DNA of 64,000 nucleotides from Sutcliffiella horikoshii (lineage in GTDB: Bacteria > Bacillota > Bacilli > Bacillales > Bacillaceae_I): contig NZ_VTEV01000006.1 of assembly GCF_008180725.1 (NCBI RefSeq), forward strand, positions 69,409 through 133,408, in the 5' to 3' direction. The translations under genes were made by a program, and so were the position numbers. Shown piece by piece: positions 53,294 through 62,295 of this stretch (the first letter of the stretch is position 1; the number at the start of each line of letters is the position of its first letter). The notes under the pieces were generated by a model, which saw only the letters and a program-made list of their open reading frames with translations, searched no databases and was not told the DNA's origin.

Positions 53294-53336
53294 GAAACCA
53301 GGCAGCTGGGGGAAGGGTAGCTGCCTGGTTTTCCTT
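53294..53336 (+). terminator. Terminator after yutF
   Basis: AACCAGGCAGCT pairs perfectly with AGCTGCCTGGTT, followed by TTCCTTTT. Confidence 0.85.
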
Positions 53337-53351
53337 TTAATTGGTCATTGA

Positions 53352-53852
53352 TCATTCGGTATTTGCTGCTCTATGTGCCAAACGGCTTGAAGCTGCAGCA
53401 GCAATTGCTCCGACGATATCATCTAGGAAGGTATGAACTTTCCCAGAGCTCTTGTCATTTAGGTGTTCGAGTATGCCTGGTTTCAATTTATCAATATATC
53501 CGTAGTTCGTGAAGCCGATGGAGCCGTACACGTTTACAATGGATAATGCCAAAACCTCATCCACTCCATACAATCCTTCATCATCACGCAATATTCTTAA
53601 GAGAGGCTCTTGAATTTTTCCTTGCTCAGCCAATATGTCTAATTCAATTGCTGTTAGGACGGTATTTTGAACTTCACGCTTAGAAAGAACGCGGTCTACA
53701 TTCTCCAGACACTCGGAACGCTCAAGGGAAGGGTGATACTTCGACTGCAAAAAATACACTAAATCCGCAATATCATCCATTGTCACCCCGCGCTCCCCCA
53801 ATAACGCCCGTGCCTTCTTCTCCACATCATCCATACTCTCAAAATTCTTCAT
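53352..53852 (-). CDS. yutG: YutG, phosphatidylglycerophosphatase-A-like protein
   Basis: A 166-residue helical protein resembling the PgpA family (DDIADLVYFLQSKY, VLALSIVNVYGSIGFTNYGYIDKLKPG, FLDDIVGAIAAAASSRLAH), with conserved Asp/Asn residues. Unlike E. coli PgpA it lacks clear membrane helices. It may remove a phosphate from a lipid or soluble substrate. Start after GGGTGAGTTGT. Convergent to yutF with little gap. Confidence 0.78.
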   Translation of the reverse strand: MKNFESMDDVEKKARALLGERGVTMDDIADLVYFLQSKYHPSLERSECLENVDRVLSKREVQNTVLTAIELDILAEQGKIQEPLLRILRDDEGLYGVDEVLALSIVNVYGSIGFTNYGYIDKLKPGILEHLNDKSSGKVHTFLDDIVGAIAAAASSRLAHRAANTE

Positions 53853-53896
53853 ACAACTCACCCATCTTTTATAATATAGTCGAGGGGGATTTAGGT

Positions 53897-53990
53897 CCCT
53901 CTTTAGTACTTTAGAGCGGTGAGGGTCAGACCCCTCTTTAATTCTTTATCTCTCTAATGCATTAGAACAGTGAGGGTCAGACCCCTTTTA
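53897..53990. repeat. Direct repeat with two GGGTCAGACCCC palindromes
   Basis: Two copies of a roughly 51-bp unit: CTTTAGTACTTTAGAGCGG then GAGGGTCAGACCCCTC (53921-53936), and TCTCTAATGCATTAGAACAG then GAGGGTCAGACCCCT (53972-53986). The first unit is nearly identical to that at 56450-56485. Lies between yutG and yutH; the rest of that 315-base gap shows nothing else clear. Confidence 0.8.
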
Positions 53991-54167
53991 TTGTTTTTGT
54001 TTCTTTATCTTCCCTTTATGCCCTAATTTGGTGGAATTAATAGCTTTTTGGTGTGATTTATCTGTGTGGTGGTGTTTTGGTCATTATGTTTAGGAAGATG
54101 GCTATTTGTAACAAGTTTTCTCTGTTTTCTTCATATAGTTGGTACTAGGGAGAAGGAGGGAACAGAG

Positions 54168-55175
54168 TTGAAGCAGATTATTTATGATCAATATGAGTTA
54201 AGGGTGGAAAGGAAGCAAAGGGTACGACAGTTTGATGCTTTTTGGTCTAATCGCGTACTTTATATCATGGTACCTGTTGCTCACTTGGAAGCAGAAGAAA
54301 TTGATGAGCTTCAAAAGATAAGTGACTATATGATACGCACGCATAAAGATATATATGTTAGTTCTTTTGTGAAAAATAAGAATGATACCTATACGACGGA
54401 GATAGATGGCCGGCAAATCGCCCTCTTCCGGATGCCGTATGATTACAGTTCAAGGAAATTAGTTGTTGGAAAAGAACTGGCTGCCTTTCATACGCATGCT
54501 AGAAGCTATCCTTCTAAAGTGACAGCTATTAATCGAATCGGTCAATGGAAAAGCTTATGGGTAAAAAGGATTGACCAAATGGAGAGTTTTTTCAGAGAAA
54601 AAGTAAGAAGCAATCCAGTTGATGTTTTTGATACCCAGTTTGTTGAGTCCTTTCCTTACTATTTAGGATTGACCGAAAATGCCATTCAGTATCTAGTGGA
54701 CACAGAGCTTGATGATAGTCCGATGATGAATGATGCCGCTACGCTCTGCCACCACCGCTTCACAGATCTCACCTGGCAGCAGGCGCAATGGATGAAACTC
54801 CCGACAGATTGGATTTTTGATCATGCAAGCAGAGACCTTTCGGAATGGATACGGGTAGAATGTCGCAAAGGAAAAGACATGAACCCAACGAAGATCCAAA
54901 CTTTTTTACAAGACTATGAAAGGGTATCGCCGCTATCAAGCTTTTCATGGCGACTCTTGTATGCAAGATTGACATTTCCCGTTCACTATTTTGAATGTGT
55001 AGAGGACTATTATACGAGCGGACCTGTTGCGGATAAAAAATGGCATGAGGACCGGATGAAAGCAATACTGCATTCTTCCACTCACTATGAACAGCTTCTC
55101 GGAAGTTTCTATGATCTCGCAGGCGTGCCTGCTAAAAACTATGGAATCCCCGTATTAGATTGGGTGAAAAAATAA
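54168..55175 (+). CDS. yutH: Spore coat-associated kinase-like protein YutH
   Basis: A 335-residue CotS/YutH-family protein related to aminoglycoside phosphotransferases. LCHHRFTDLTWQQAQW (about 228-243) resembles the Brenner-type HxxxxN/D catalytic loop with Asp, and WIFDHASRDLSEWIR carries a second Asp (DxD-like). The first half is diverged. In Bacillus it is a coat-associated kinase-like protein. It begins with TTG after GAAGGAGGGA; the long upstream frame is not plausible. Confidence 0.82.
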   Translation: MKQIIYDQYELRVERKQRVRQFDAFWSNRVLYIMVPVAHLEAEEIDELQKISDYMIRTHKDIYVSSFVKNKNDTYTTEIDGRQIALFRMPYDYSSRKLVVGKELAAFHTHARSYPSKVTAINRIGQWKSLWVKRIDQMESFFREKVRSNPVDVFDTQFVESFPYYLGLTENAIQYLVDTELDDSPMMNDAATLCHHRFTDLTWQQAQWMKLPTDWIFDHASRDLSEWIRVECRKGKDMNPTKIQTFLQDYERVSPLSSFSWRLLYARLTFPVHYFECVEDYYTSGPVADKKWHEDRMKAILHSSTHYEQLLGSFYDLAGVPAKNYGIPVLDWVKK

Positions 55176-55279
55176 GCGCTTGCCCTATATTTGTATGTTT
55201 TGGAAAAGCTATGAGTGATAAAATAACAGATAGCTTGAGTAACTATTCCAGACAACAAGATGTAGGGAGAGAAACAGAG

Positions 55280-56242
55280 ATGAAAAGGCCGTATGTGTTT
55301 ATAACAAGAAAACTTAACGAAGAAGTATTCACCCCTCTTATGGAGATTGCAGATGTGGAGATGTGGGACAGTGAAAGCGAGCCTGTTCCAAGGGAGTTGT
55401 TGATGAAGGAAGCTAAAAAAGCAACGGCTCTATTGACGATGCTTTCAGATAAAGTAGATGAAGAACTGTTAGAGCAAGCGCCAAACCTTAAGGTTGTGGC
55501 TAACCTAGCAGTCGGATATGACAATATTGACATAGAGGCAGCAATAAAGAGAGGTGTGACTGTTTGCAACACACCTGATGTGCTGACAGAAACGACTGCA
55601 GACCTTACTTTTGCGTTGATGTTAGCAACTGCAAGAAGAATTACGGAAGCTCAAGAATTTGTAAAAGAGGGGCACTGGCAAAGCTGGAGTCCCTTCCTGC
55701 TTGCAGGTGCCGATGTCCATCATAAAACAATTGGTATTGTAGGCATGGGTAAAATAGGACAAGCTGTTGCTAGAAGAGCTAGTGGCTTTGGAATGGAGAT
55801 TCTCTATCATAATAGAAATCGCCATGTGGAAGCTGAACAGGAACTCGGGGCGGCATACCGCAGCTTTGAACAGTTGTTAGAGGAATCAGATTTTGTTGTC
55901 TGCTTAACACCGTTAACAGATGATACGAGGCATCTTTTTAATCAAGGAACATTCAGGCGTATGAAGAATTCTGCCTTCTTCATTAATGTAGGCAGAGGGC
56001 AGGTGGTGGATGAGGAAGCGCTTATCGCTGCGTTAAAGCAAAATGAAATTGCAGGAGCCGGTTTGGACGTTTTCTATGAGGAACCTATAGGTTCCGACCA
56101 TCCATTGCTTCGTTTTCCTCAAGTAGTGGCCATTCCTCATATCGGAAGCGCAAGTGTAGAAACCAGGACAACGATGATAAAGCTATGCAGAGATAATATT
56201 GTCGCAGTGCTACAAGGAAATCAAGTGAAGACAAAGGTATAG
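55280..56242 (+). CDS. D-isomer 2-hydroxyacid dehydrogenase (glycerate/glyoxylate reductase type)
   Basis: A 320-residue NAD(P)-dependent dehydrogenase. NLAVGYDNID (first loop), VGMGKIGQAVARRA (GxGxxG), NVGRGQVVDEEAL (catalytic Arg nearby), GAGLDVFYEEP (Glu) and IPHIGSASVETR (His) give the Arg-Glu-His triad. It resembles GyaR/GhrB-type glyoxylate/hydroxypyruvate reductases. ATG 55280 follows GTAGGGAGAG. A very strong terminator follows the gene. Confidence 0.9.
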   Translation: MKRPYVFITRKLNEEVFTPLMEIADVEMWDSESEPVPRELLMKEAKKATALLTMLSDKVDEELLEQAPNLKVVANLAVGYDNIDIEAAIKRGVTVCNTPDVLTETTADLTFALMLATARRITEAQEFVKEGHWQSWSPFLLAGADVHHKTIGIVGMGKIGQAVARRASGFGMEILYHNRNRHVEAEQELGAAYRSFEQLLEESDFVVCLTPLTDDTRHLFNQGTFRRMKNSAFFINVGRGQVVDEEALIAALKQNEIAGAGLDVFYEEPIGSDHPLLRFPQVVAIPHIGSASVETRTTMIKLCRDNIVAVLQGNQVKTKV

Positions 56243-56245
56243 TGA

Positions 56246-56304
56246 GGACCGGATCCCTTCTCCAAAAAGAAATGTGGAGAAGGGATCCGGTCCCTATTTT
56301 TTTC
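56246..56304 (+). terminator. Long perfect-stem terminator
   Basis: An 18-bp perfect stem (GGACCGGATCCCTTCTCC and complement) with a 12-base loop, followed by CTATTTTTTTC. Confidence 0.93.
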
Positions 56305-56322
56305 TCGTTACTCCCCCAACAA

Positions 56323-56389
56323 GTTAAGCGCTTACAAGGAAAAAACGCAAAAATATCCCCTTGTCAAGCAAACAAAACCCCTCTATAAT
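56323..56389 (+). promoter_or_regulatory. Promoter and cre-like site of hom-thrC-thrB
   Basis: TTGTCA 56361-56366, 17 bases, TATAAT 56384-56389 is a near-consensus promoter. GTTAAGCGCTTACA (56323-56336) has the cre core TAAGCGCTTA and matches the consensus at 10 of 12 positions just upstream of the -35. Palindromes at 56470-56519 lie in the leader. Confidence 0.75.
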
Positions 56390-56449
56390 GTCCATTATAC
56401 AAAAACAAATGTACACACAGAAAAGACAAAAGCGAAAAAAGGGGAGTCT

Positions 56450-56525
56450 CTTTAGTGCTTTAGAGGAGTGAGGGTCAGACCCCTCTTTAATCCTTTAACG
56501 CACTGAGGGTCAGACCCCTTTAAAG
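56450..56525. repeat. GGGTCAGACCCC palindrome pair in the hom leader
   Basis: CTCTTTAGTGCTTTAGAGG then GAGGGTCAGACCCCTC (56470-56485), TTTAATCCTTTA, then GAGGGTCAGACCCCT (56505-56519). The first half is almost identical to 53897-53936. It ends at the hom ribosome site, so the palindromes are in the transcript. Confidence 0.8.
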
Positions 56526-56539
56526 GGGAGTGGAGCGCA

Positions 56540-57838
56540 GTGAAGGTTATTTCGGTTGGTTTGTTGGGGTTGGGTACGGTTGGTTGTGGTGTGGTGAAGA
56601 TTGTGGAGGGGCATCAGGATAAGTTGATGCATCAGGTTGGTTGTCCGGTGCGTGTGAAGAAGGCTCTGGTGAAGGATTTGCATAAGGAGCGGTTGGTGGA
56701 TTTGAATCCGGACTTGTTGACTTTGCATGCAGAAGAGGTGCTTGATGATCCAGAGATTGACGTGGTAATTGAGGTCATGGGAGGAGTAGAAGAGACTCGT
56801 CATCATATTTTAAGAGCGCTGCATAACAAGAAACATGTTGTTACTGCAAATAAAGATTTAATGGCCGTGTATGGATCGGAACTGCTAGCGGCAGCTGCCC
56901 AGAACAATTGTGACCTATTTTACGAGGCCAGCGTGGCAGGTGGCATTCCGATCCTAAGAGGTTTGGTTGATGGGCTTGCCTCAGATAGAATTACGAAGAT
57001 GATGGGAATTGTGAACGGAACAACCAATTTCATCCTTACAAAAATGAACAATGAAGGCTCTTCCTATGAAGAAGTACTGAAAGAAGCACAGGAACTTGGA
57101 TTTGCGGAAGCCGATCCGACAGCGGATGTGGAAGGAATTGATGCGGCAAGGAAAATGGCCATCCTTTCCACGTTAGGGTTTTCGATGAATATCGAACTCA
57201 AAGATGTCCAGGTGAGAGGAATCAGTTCTGTCTCTGAAGAGGATCTGAACTATAGCAAAAAACTTGGGTACACAATGAAACTGATCGGCATCGCGCATCG
57301 TGAAAAGGAAAAAGTTGAGGTCAGCGTTCAGCCGACTCTTCTCCCGCATGCACATCCATTAGCGAGTGTCCAAAACGAATACAATGCGGTCTATGTATAC
57401 GGGGAAGCAGTAGGTGAAACGATGTTTTACGGACCAGGCGCAGGAAGCTTGCCTACTGCGACAGCAGTGGTGTCCGACCTTGTCGGAGTGATGAAAAACA
57501 TGCGTCTCGGCGTGAATGGCAAAAGCATGGTATCCCCTCAGTTCCAAAAGACACTTAAAGAAAAAGAAGAAATTCAAGCAAAACACTTCCTCCGAGTACA
57601 TGTTCAAGATGAAGTAGGAGTACTCTCACACATTACCAATCTGTTTTCGCAAAAGGGAGTCAGCTTTGAAAAAATCTTGCAGCTCCCACTAAAAGAAGAG
57701 GCGTTGGCAGAAGTGGTGGTCGTGACGCATCACGCATCTCTAGAGCGCTATGACAATCTACTTCAAGAGCTGGCAGATATGAAGTATGTGAAAGAAATAA
57801 AAAGCAGTTATCGGGTGGAAGGGGAAGTCGCAGTATGA
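56540..57838 (+). CDS. hom: Homoserine dehydrogenase
   Basis: A 432-residue enzyme: NAD(P) motif [13 protein letters not shown] at 10-22, [17 protein letters not shown] and [10 protein letters not shown] in the nucleotide domain, [15 protein letters not shown] and [11 protein letters not shown] in the catalytic domain, [15 protein letters not shown] with catalytic Asp/Lys residues, and a C-terminal ACT domain (about 355-432, [16 protein letters not shown]) for feedback by threonine. GTG start after AAAGGGGAGTGGAG. First gene of the threonine operon; the stop overlaps thrC. Confidence 0.96.
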   Translation: MKVISVGLLGLGTVGCGVVKIVEGHQDKLMHQVGCPVRVKKALVKDLHKERLVDLNPDLLTLHAEEVLDDPEIDVVIEVMGGVEETRHHILRALHNKKHVVTANKDLMAVYGSELLAAAAQNNCDLFYEASVAGGIPILRGLVDGLASDRITKMMGIVNGTTNFILTKMNNEGSSYEEVLKEAQELGFAEADPTADVEGIDAARKMAILSTLGFSMNIELKDVQVRGISSVSEEDLNYSKKLGYTMKLIGIAHREKEKVEVSVQPTLLPHAHPLASVQNEYNAVYVYGEAVGETMFYGPGAGSLPTATAVVSDLVGVMKNMRLGVNGKSMVSPQFQKTLKEKEEIQAKHFLRVHVQDEVGVLSHITNLFSQKGVSFEKILQLPLKEEALAEVVVVTHHASLERYDNLLQELADMKYVKEIKSSYRVEGEVAV

Positions 57839-58893
57839 TGTGGAGAGGACTAGTCAAGGAATATAGCAGATTTCTACCAGTTAGTGAGCAAACGCCAAAC
57901 GTCTCCCTTCAGGAAGGAAGCACGCCACTCTTGTTTCTCGAAAACCTGTCAGAACAACTTGGAGTAGAGTTGCATGTAAAAGTGGAAGGGGCCAATCCAA
58001 CGGGCTCCTTCAAGGACAGAGGAATGGCTCTGGCAGTTGCAAAAGCAAAAGAAGAAGGAAGTACAACAGTTGTCTGTGCGTCTACAGGTAACACATCAGC
58101 ATCTGCGGCCGCTTATGCAGCAAGAGCGGGAATGAAGTGTATTGTCGTTATTCCGGACGGTAAAATAGCGCAAGGAAAGCTTGCACAGGCCGTCATGTAT
58201 GGCGCAGAGATTTATTCCTTGGACGGAAACTTTGATGAAGCTTTGCAAATGGTTCGGCAATTATCAGAGGAGCTTCCTATTACGCTCGTAAACTCTCTAA
58301 ATCCCTACAGAATTGAAGGACAAAAGACAGCTGCATTTGAAGTCTGCGATCAGCTTGGAAAAGCACCAGAGGTCCTCGCTCTGCCTGTCGGAAATGCAGG
58401 GAACATCACCGCATATTGGCGGGGGTTTCAAGAATACCATAGAGACCGTGGGACTGGACTACCTGAAATGCGAGGTTTTGAAGCGGAGGGAGCTGCGGCC
58501 ATCGTACAAAATAGGGTCATTCCTAACCCGGAAACAATCGCGACAGCCATTCGGATCGGAAATCCTGCCAGTTGGGAGTATGCGGTTCGGGCAGCGGAGG
58601 ATTCAAAAGGAAAAATAGATTTTGTCACAGATGAAGAAATGCTATATGCCTATAAGCTACTTGCTCAAACAGAAGGGGTGTTTGCAGAACCAGCATCTAG
58701 TGCATCCATAGCAGGAGTTATCAAACAGCTAAAAACAGGCGAACTGGCAAAAGGTAAGCAGGTCGTTGCAGTACTGACTGGAAATGGTTTGAAGGATCCG
58801 GTGGCGGCTACGAGTTACGCAGATGTAAACGTAAAAAAGATTCCCAATGACTATTCCCAACTCGTCAAATCGTTCGAAGGTGTAACAGTATGA
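57835..58893 (+). CDS. thrC: Threonine synthase
   Basis: A 352-residue PLP enzyme converting O-phosphohomoserine to threonine. [11 protein letters not shown] contains the PLP lysine, [17 protein letters not shown] the phosphate-binding loop, LPVGNAGNI and [10 protein letters not shown] further active-site loops. The reading frame overlaps hom by four bases (ATGATG; the second ATG also possible). Continues into thrB with ATGA overlap. Confidence 0.96.
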   Translation: MMWRGLVKEYSRFLPVSEQTPNVSLQEGSTPLLFLENLSEQLGVELHVKVEGANPTGSFKDRGMALAVAKAKEEGSTTVVCASTGNTSASAAAYAARAGMKCIVVIPDGKIAQGKLAQAVMYGAEIYSLDGNFDEALQMVRQLSEELPITLVNSLNPYRIEGQKTAAFEVCDQLGKAPEVLALPVGNAGNITAYWRGFQEYHRDRGTGLPEMRGFEAEGAAAIVQNRVIPNPETIATAIRIGNPASWEYAVRAAEDSKGKIDFVTDEEMLYAYKLLAQTEGVFAEPASSASIAGVIKQLKTGELAKGKQVVAVLTGNGLKDPVAATSYADVNVKKIPNDYSQLVKSFEGVTV

Positions 58894-59810
58894 ACGGATA
58901 TAGAGATGGAATTGTGATCAAAGTACCCGGAAGCTCTGCCAATCTTGGACCTGGATTTGACTCTATCGGAATGGCTGTAAACAAATACGTTACCCTTTTT
59001 GTCAATCATTCTGATGAATGGAGGTTTACAAGTGTTCCACCTCTCTCCATAAAAAAGGAGGAAAACATTCTCTACACCGTCTGTCAAGAATTGCAGAAGC
59101 TTTGGAACGTTGAGGCTCCTCCTGTACACGTTTTGACCATGAGTGATATTCCGCTAGCAAGAGGTCTTGGCAGCAGTGCAGCAGCCATCGTAGGAGCCAT
59201 TGAAATCATGAATGTACTATGTGAGAAAAATCTTAGTCCTGATGAAAAACTGCAACTTGCAGCAAGATTTGAAGGACATGCGGATAATGTAGCGGCCTCT
59301 CTCTATGGAGGGCTTGTCGTCTCTACCTATCAAAATAAAAAATGGGAATATGTCAAACTTCCAGTGGAAGAGTTGGAATTGGTTGCGGTTATTCCAGAAT
59401 TTGAAGCGAAAACAAAGGAATCAAGAGCTTTATTGCCAGACAGACTTTCATTTGTTGAGGCAGTGACCGGTAGTAGCCATGCCAATGTCATGCTTGGGGC
59501 ATTTATGCTCAAAAAATGGGATCTTGTCGGCCAGATGATGGAAAATGATATTTTCCACGAGCCATATCGCCAAAAGTTGTTTCCTAATTTCCAACAACTA
59601 AAAGAGAGAGCAGGGGAGGCAGGTGCGTTTGGTGTGACAATCAGCGGTGCCGGCCCTACTGTTATCTGCTTTTGCGAAAAAGGAAAAGGGAAAAAAGTCG
59701 TTAGCACGCTGTCTTCGGAGTTCTCACACCATAAAGTGGAGCTTTTGCAAGTAAGTAAATCAGGCAGCGAGGTGCATTCTAATCATTTATGTAACGTGTC
59801 ATCCATATAA
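58890..59810 (+). CDS. thrB: Homoserine kinase
   Basis: A 306-residue GHMP-family kinase: [17 protein letters not shown] at the N terminus, [18 protein letters not shown] as the ATP-binding GHMP loop, and [17 protein letters not shown] near the C terminus. Phosphorylates homoserine for ThrC. ATG overlaps the thrC stop. Last gene of the operon; no terminator immediately after the stop, the nearest strong one is at 60001. Confidence 0.95.
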   Translation: MNGYRDGIVIKVPGSSANLGPGFDSIGMAVNKYVTLFVNHSDEWRFTSVPPLSIKKEENILYTVCQELQKLWNVEAPPVHVLTMSDIPLARGLGSSAAAIVGAIEIMNVLCEKNLSPDEKLQLAARFEGHADNVAASLYGGLVVSTYQNKKWEYVKLPVEELELVAVIPEFEAKTKESRALLPDRLSFVEAVTGSSHANVMLGAFMLKKWDLVGQMMENDIFHEPYRQKLFPNFQQLKERAGEAGAFGVTISGAGPTVICFCEKGKGKKVVSTLSSEFSHHKVELLQVSKSGSEVHSNHLCNVSSI

Positions 59811-59868
59811 AAGCTGTTTTCGTAAGCATTGTTGCTGTTTCGTACACTCAAATCAACCCTTATAATAC

Positions 59869-60045
59869 TTACTGTCGTGCTCTTTCCCCTGTTATAGTAA
59901 GGACCCTAATTGTAATTTCTAAATATGTGAGCAGTAAAAAGTCCAATAGCCGACTTTTTACAAATGAATATCAACAATCTATGAGGAAAGAGCTATATAA
60001 AAAACCGGCAAGCTGACTGGAAATGTCCGCTTGCCGGTTTTGTTT
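59869..60045 (+). ncRNA. Candidate small RNA downstream of thrB
   Basis: TTACTG 59869-59874, 18 bases, TATAGT 59893-59898 could be a promoter. The predicted transcript from about 59905 holds a perfect 10-bp hairpin (GTAAAAAGTC 59934-59943 with GACTTTTTAC 59952-59961) and ends at a strong terminator (AAAACCGGCAAGC 60001-60013 with GCTTGCCGGTTTT 60029-60041). No sizeable reading frame. It could equally be the 3' trailer of the thr operon. Confidence 0.4.
60001..60045 (+). terminator. Strong terminator downstream of thrB
   Basis: A 13-bp stem, AAAACCGGCAAGC with GCTTGCCGGTTTT, followed by GTTT. Confidence 0.85.
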
Positions 60046-60065
60046 AAATGTCAGGACTGTAATAC

Positions 60066-60196
60066 ACCGCTGTTAATTTCCGCACCGGGCTTCGCTTTCC
60101 ACGGGTGCTTGAGGAGCCTCCTCGGCTATGCCTGCGGGGTCTCCTCTAAGCACTACCTCCCGTAGGAGTCTGCGCCGTATGCTCCAATCAACAGCT
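60066..60196 (-). repeat. Dispersed ~130-bp element, copy 7
   Basis: CCGCTGTTAATTTCCGC, GGGCTTCGCTTTCCACGGG, GAGCCTCCTCGG, GGGGTCTCC, GGAGTCTGCGCC and CTCCAATCAACAGCT in the inverted family order. It lies between the thrB-side terminator and yutI. Confidence 0.87.
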
Positions 60197-60211
60197 ACAA
60201 ATCCCTTAACT

Positions 60212-60448
60212 TTAGAATACTTGCTCTACTTCAATGATGCCTGGTACTTCTTCCAGTAATGCACGCTCAATACCAGCTTTCAACGTGATAGTGGAACTTG
60301 GGCAAGAACCGCATGCACCTAATAGACGCAACTTTACGATGCCGTCTTCCACATCTACTAATTCACAGTCCCCTCCGTCACGAAGAAGAAATGGACGTAA
60401 TTTATCTAGTACTTCCTGAACTTGCGCATTGATTTCCGGGTTAGACAT
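60212..60448 (-). CDS. yutI: NifU-like Fe-S scaffold/carrier YutI
   Basis: A 78-residue NifU C-terminal-type domain. [15 protein letters not shown] and [20 protein letters not shown] with the CxxC pair Cys46 and Cys49 identify it. Such proteins (Nfu) carry Fe-S clusters from the Suf scaffold to apo-proteins. GGAAAGGAGCGATAACT precedes the ATG. It points toward dispersed element copy 7. Confidence 0.93.
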   Translation of the reverse strand: MSNPEINAQVQEVLDKLRPFLLRDGGDCELVDVEDGIVKLRLLGACGSCPSSTITLKAGIERALLEEVPGIIEVEQVF

Positions 60449-60613
60449 AGTTATCGCTCCTTTCCTTACATAATTCTATTATAAAGAAAACCTTTCAAAA
60501 AATCTATTGCTCTGCACTGGGTCTTTTTAGGAAATCGAAATTAATTCCATGAAAAAGTAAGCGTTTTACGATAAAATAAAGAAAAAGTTATGAATATTGG
60601 GGGATGTCGGCTT

Positions 60614-60940
60614 ATGAAGAAAAAGGTAGAAATTTGTGTATATGGTGCAGAGGTGCTATGTCCTAGCTGTGTTAACCTTCCATCATCTAAAGAAACTTAC
60701 GAATGGTTAGGAGCTGCTGTAGCAAGAAAATATCCAAATCAAGCATTCACCATCTCTTATATAGATATTTATAAAACGGAAGATTGTGACGGTGAAAAGC
60801 GAGAATTTGCCGCTAGAGTCGTGGAGGAAGATATGTTTTATCCAGTAGTGGTCATCGAAGGGGAGATTGTGGGAGAAGGCAATCCGAAGTTGAAAACCAT
60901 TTATTCTGAGATGGAGAAGTATGGATACGCGGCATCATAA
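60614..60940 (+). CDS. yuzD: YuzD-family (DUF1462) thioredoxin-like protein
   Basis: A 108-residue protein: EICVYGAEVLCPSCVNLPSSKETYEWL with CPSC (Cys16, Cys19) as a redox motif, then AARVVEEDMFYPVVVIEGEIVGEGNPKL, a thioredoxin-fold cis-Pro region. DUF1462 members are disulfide oxidoreductase-like. Divergent from yutI as in B. subtilis; possibly linked to Fe-S delivery. ATG 60614 follows GGGGGATGTC. Confidence 0.85.
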   Translation: MKKKVEICVYGAEVLCPSCVNLPSSKETYEWLGAAVARKYPNQAFTISYIDIYKTEDCDGEKREFAARVVEEDMFYPVVVIEGEIVGEGNPKLKTIYSEMEKYGYAAS

Positions 60941-60944
60941 AAAA

Positions 60945-60985
60945 TAATCCCCAAGAGTCAAATCGACTTTTGGGGATATTTTTTA
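60945..60985 (+). terminator. Terminator after yuzD
   Basis: ATCCCCAAGAGTC pairs with GACTTTTGGGGAT around AAATC, followed by ATTTTTTAG. The integrated element begins close after it. Confidence 0.85.
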
Positions 60986-61085
60986 GCCATTATGATATTT
61001 ACAACGGTTGATGTTATCGAGATTACTGATATATCAAGGGTTTTAAGTGGTTGAGGAGTTTTTCCCCGCCATTTCCCTGCCCTAA

Positions 61086-62282
61086 TTAAGAATTAATTAA
61101 GTTTCCGAATGTTTGTGATAGTTTATCCGCCGCGTTCGTTTTCATCTGGTTGGTAACATGAGTATAAACAGAAAGAGTTGTTTTTGCATCACTATGACCT
61201 AAACGCTGCATAATGGACCTGATATCTACTCCAGCTTCGGTAAGCAAAGAAGTGTGAGTGTGACGTAATATGTGCGGGTGTAGTTTTTTATCGAAGCTGC
61301 ATTGTTCAAGAAGAAGTTTTTCAATTCTTTTGATCCTGTAATGTACGAACCTTGGACTAAAGGGATAGCCATCAGATCTAGTTAGTACAAAATCTTGATC
61401 ATGCCAAATCGAGCGTACTTTCATTTTTTGCTCACTTTGTTCAATTCTGTGCTGCTTTAAGAGTTGTATTATCTTTTCATCAACAGATATTTTTCTTATG
61501 GATTTCTTCGTTTTGGGTGTTAGTAGTTTGTATTCATCTTTTTTACCATCGATATTAAATATGGTTTTGGTTACGCTAATTTCTTTCTTCTCGTAAGAAA
61601 TATCCGTCCATTTTAACGCTAGTAGTTCTCCTACCCTCATTCCAGTAAAAGCTAGTAAGGTGAATATCACTTCATCACTTGGCAATCCTTTATTCTTAAC
61701 AGTGCTTAAAAAGAGTTTGAGTTCATTCTTTTCAAGGTAATTTTCCAGAATCTCTTCCTTTTCAATTTCTTCAATAGTTGCTTGTTGTTTCGGTAAAATA
61801 ACCATTTCAGCGGGTGAAGCTTTAATAATGTCCCATATCATCGCCTGCTTAAAGATTTTTTTAGCAATGTTGTGTGCTGCATAAATGGTGTTATAAGAGT
61901 AACCGTCACTTGCGAGTTTATCGATCACATTTTGATACATCTTCTTAGTAATATCCCGAACAGGTATTTTAGAAATGTACTTCCCGAACCTCTTCACATG
62001 AAACTCTCTTGACCTATGGGCGCTTTGTTTTGAATTCTTTTGGTTGGCTTTTAGCCACTCTTTAGCTAGTTGTTCAAAGGTAATGGAACTTTGGGTAGGA
62101 TCTGTAGTCAATCCAAATTCTGTGACATCTCTAATCTTTATTTCTAGTTTGTGCTTTGCTTCAGGTCGAGTCTTCCCACGAGCTGATAGCCTTTTCCGTT
62201 TTCCTGTCACAGGATCCTTTGGAAGTTCCTCAAAACACTCCCAGGCTTTTCCCTTCTTTGTGTCTACCTTTCGACAGTACAT
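61086..62282 (-). CDS. int: Phage-type tyrosine recombinase (integrase)
   Basis: A 398-residue integrase with an N-terminal AP2-like arm-binding segment (about 1-60), a SAM-like core-binding domain (65-165) and a catalytic domain. Catalytic residues: Arg216 in TGMRVGELLALKW, His337 and Arg340 in HPHILRHTH, His363 in RLGHSDAKTT and Tyr373 in SVYTHV; a lysine-rich beta hairpin (about 245-262) supplies Lys. It integrates and excises the element at att. It lies at the very end of the element next to yuzD, as expected. Confidence 0.95.
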   Translation of the reverse strand: MYCRKVDTKKGKAWECFEELPKDPVTGKRKRLSARGKTRPEAKHKLEIKIRDVTEFGLTTDPTQSSITFEQLAKEWLKANQKNSKQSAHRSREFHVKRFGKYISKIPVRDITKKMYQNVIDKLASDGYSYNTIYAAHNIAKKIFKQAMIWDIIKASPAEMVILPKQQATIEEIEKEEILENYLEKNELKLFLSTVKNKGLPSDEVIFTLLAFTGMRVGELLALKWTDISYEKKEISVTKTIFNIDGKKDEYKLLTPKTKKSIRKISVDEKIIQLLKQHRIEQSEQKMKVRSIWHDQDFVLTRSDGYPFSPRFVHYRIKRIEKLLLEQCSFDKKLHPHILRHTHTSLLTEAGVDIRSIMQRLGHSDAKTTLSVYTHVTNQMKTNAADKLSQTFGNLINS

Positions 62283-62295
62283 AAATAATCACTCC

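Noticed and set aside
54066-54167. N-terminal membrane extension of YutH
   Set aside because: The hydrophobic upstream frame lies before the strong GAAGGAGGGA site; the TTG at 54168 gives the normal YutH N terminus.
56246-56304. Attenuator or T-box for hom
   Set aside because: The long hairpin lies upstream of the hom promoter and directly after the dehydrogenase gene, so it is that gene's terminator; no T-box signature was found.
61000-61085. tRNA gene as attachment site
   Set aside because: No tRNA-like cloverleaf is seen between yuzD and the integrase.
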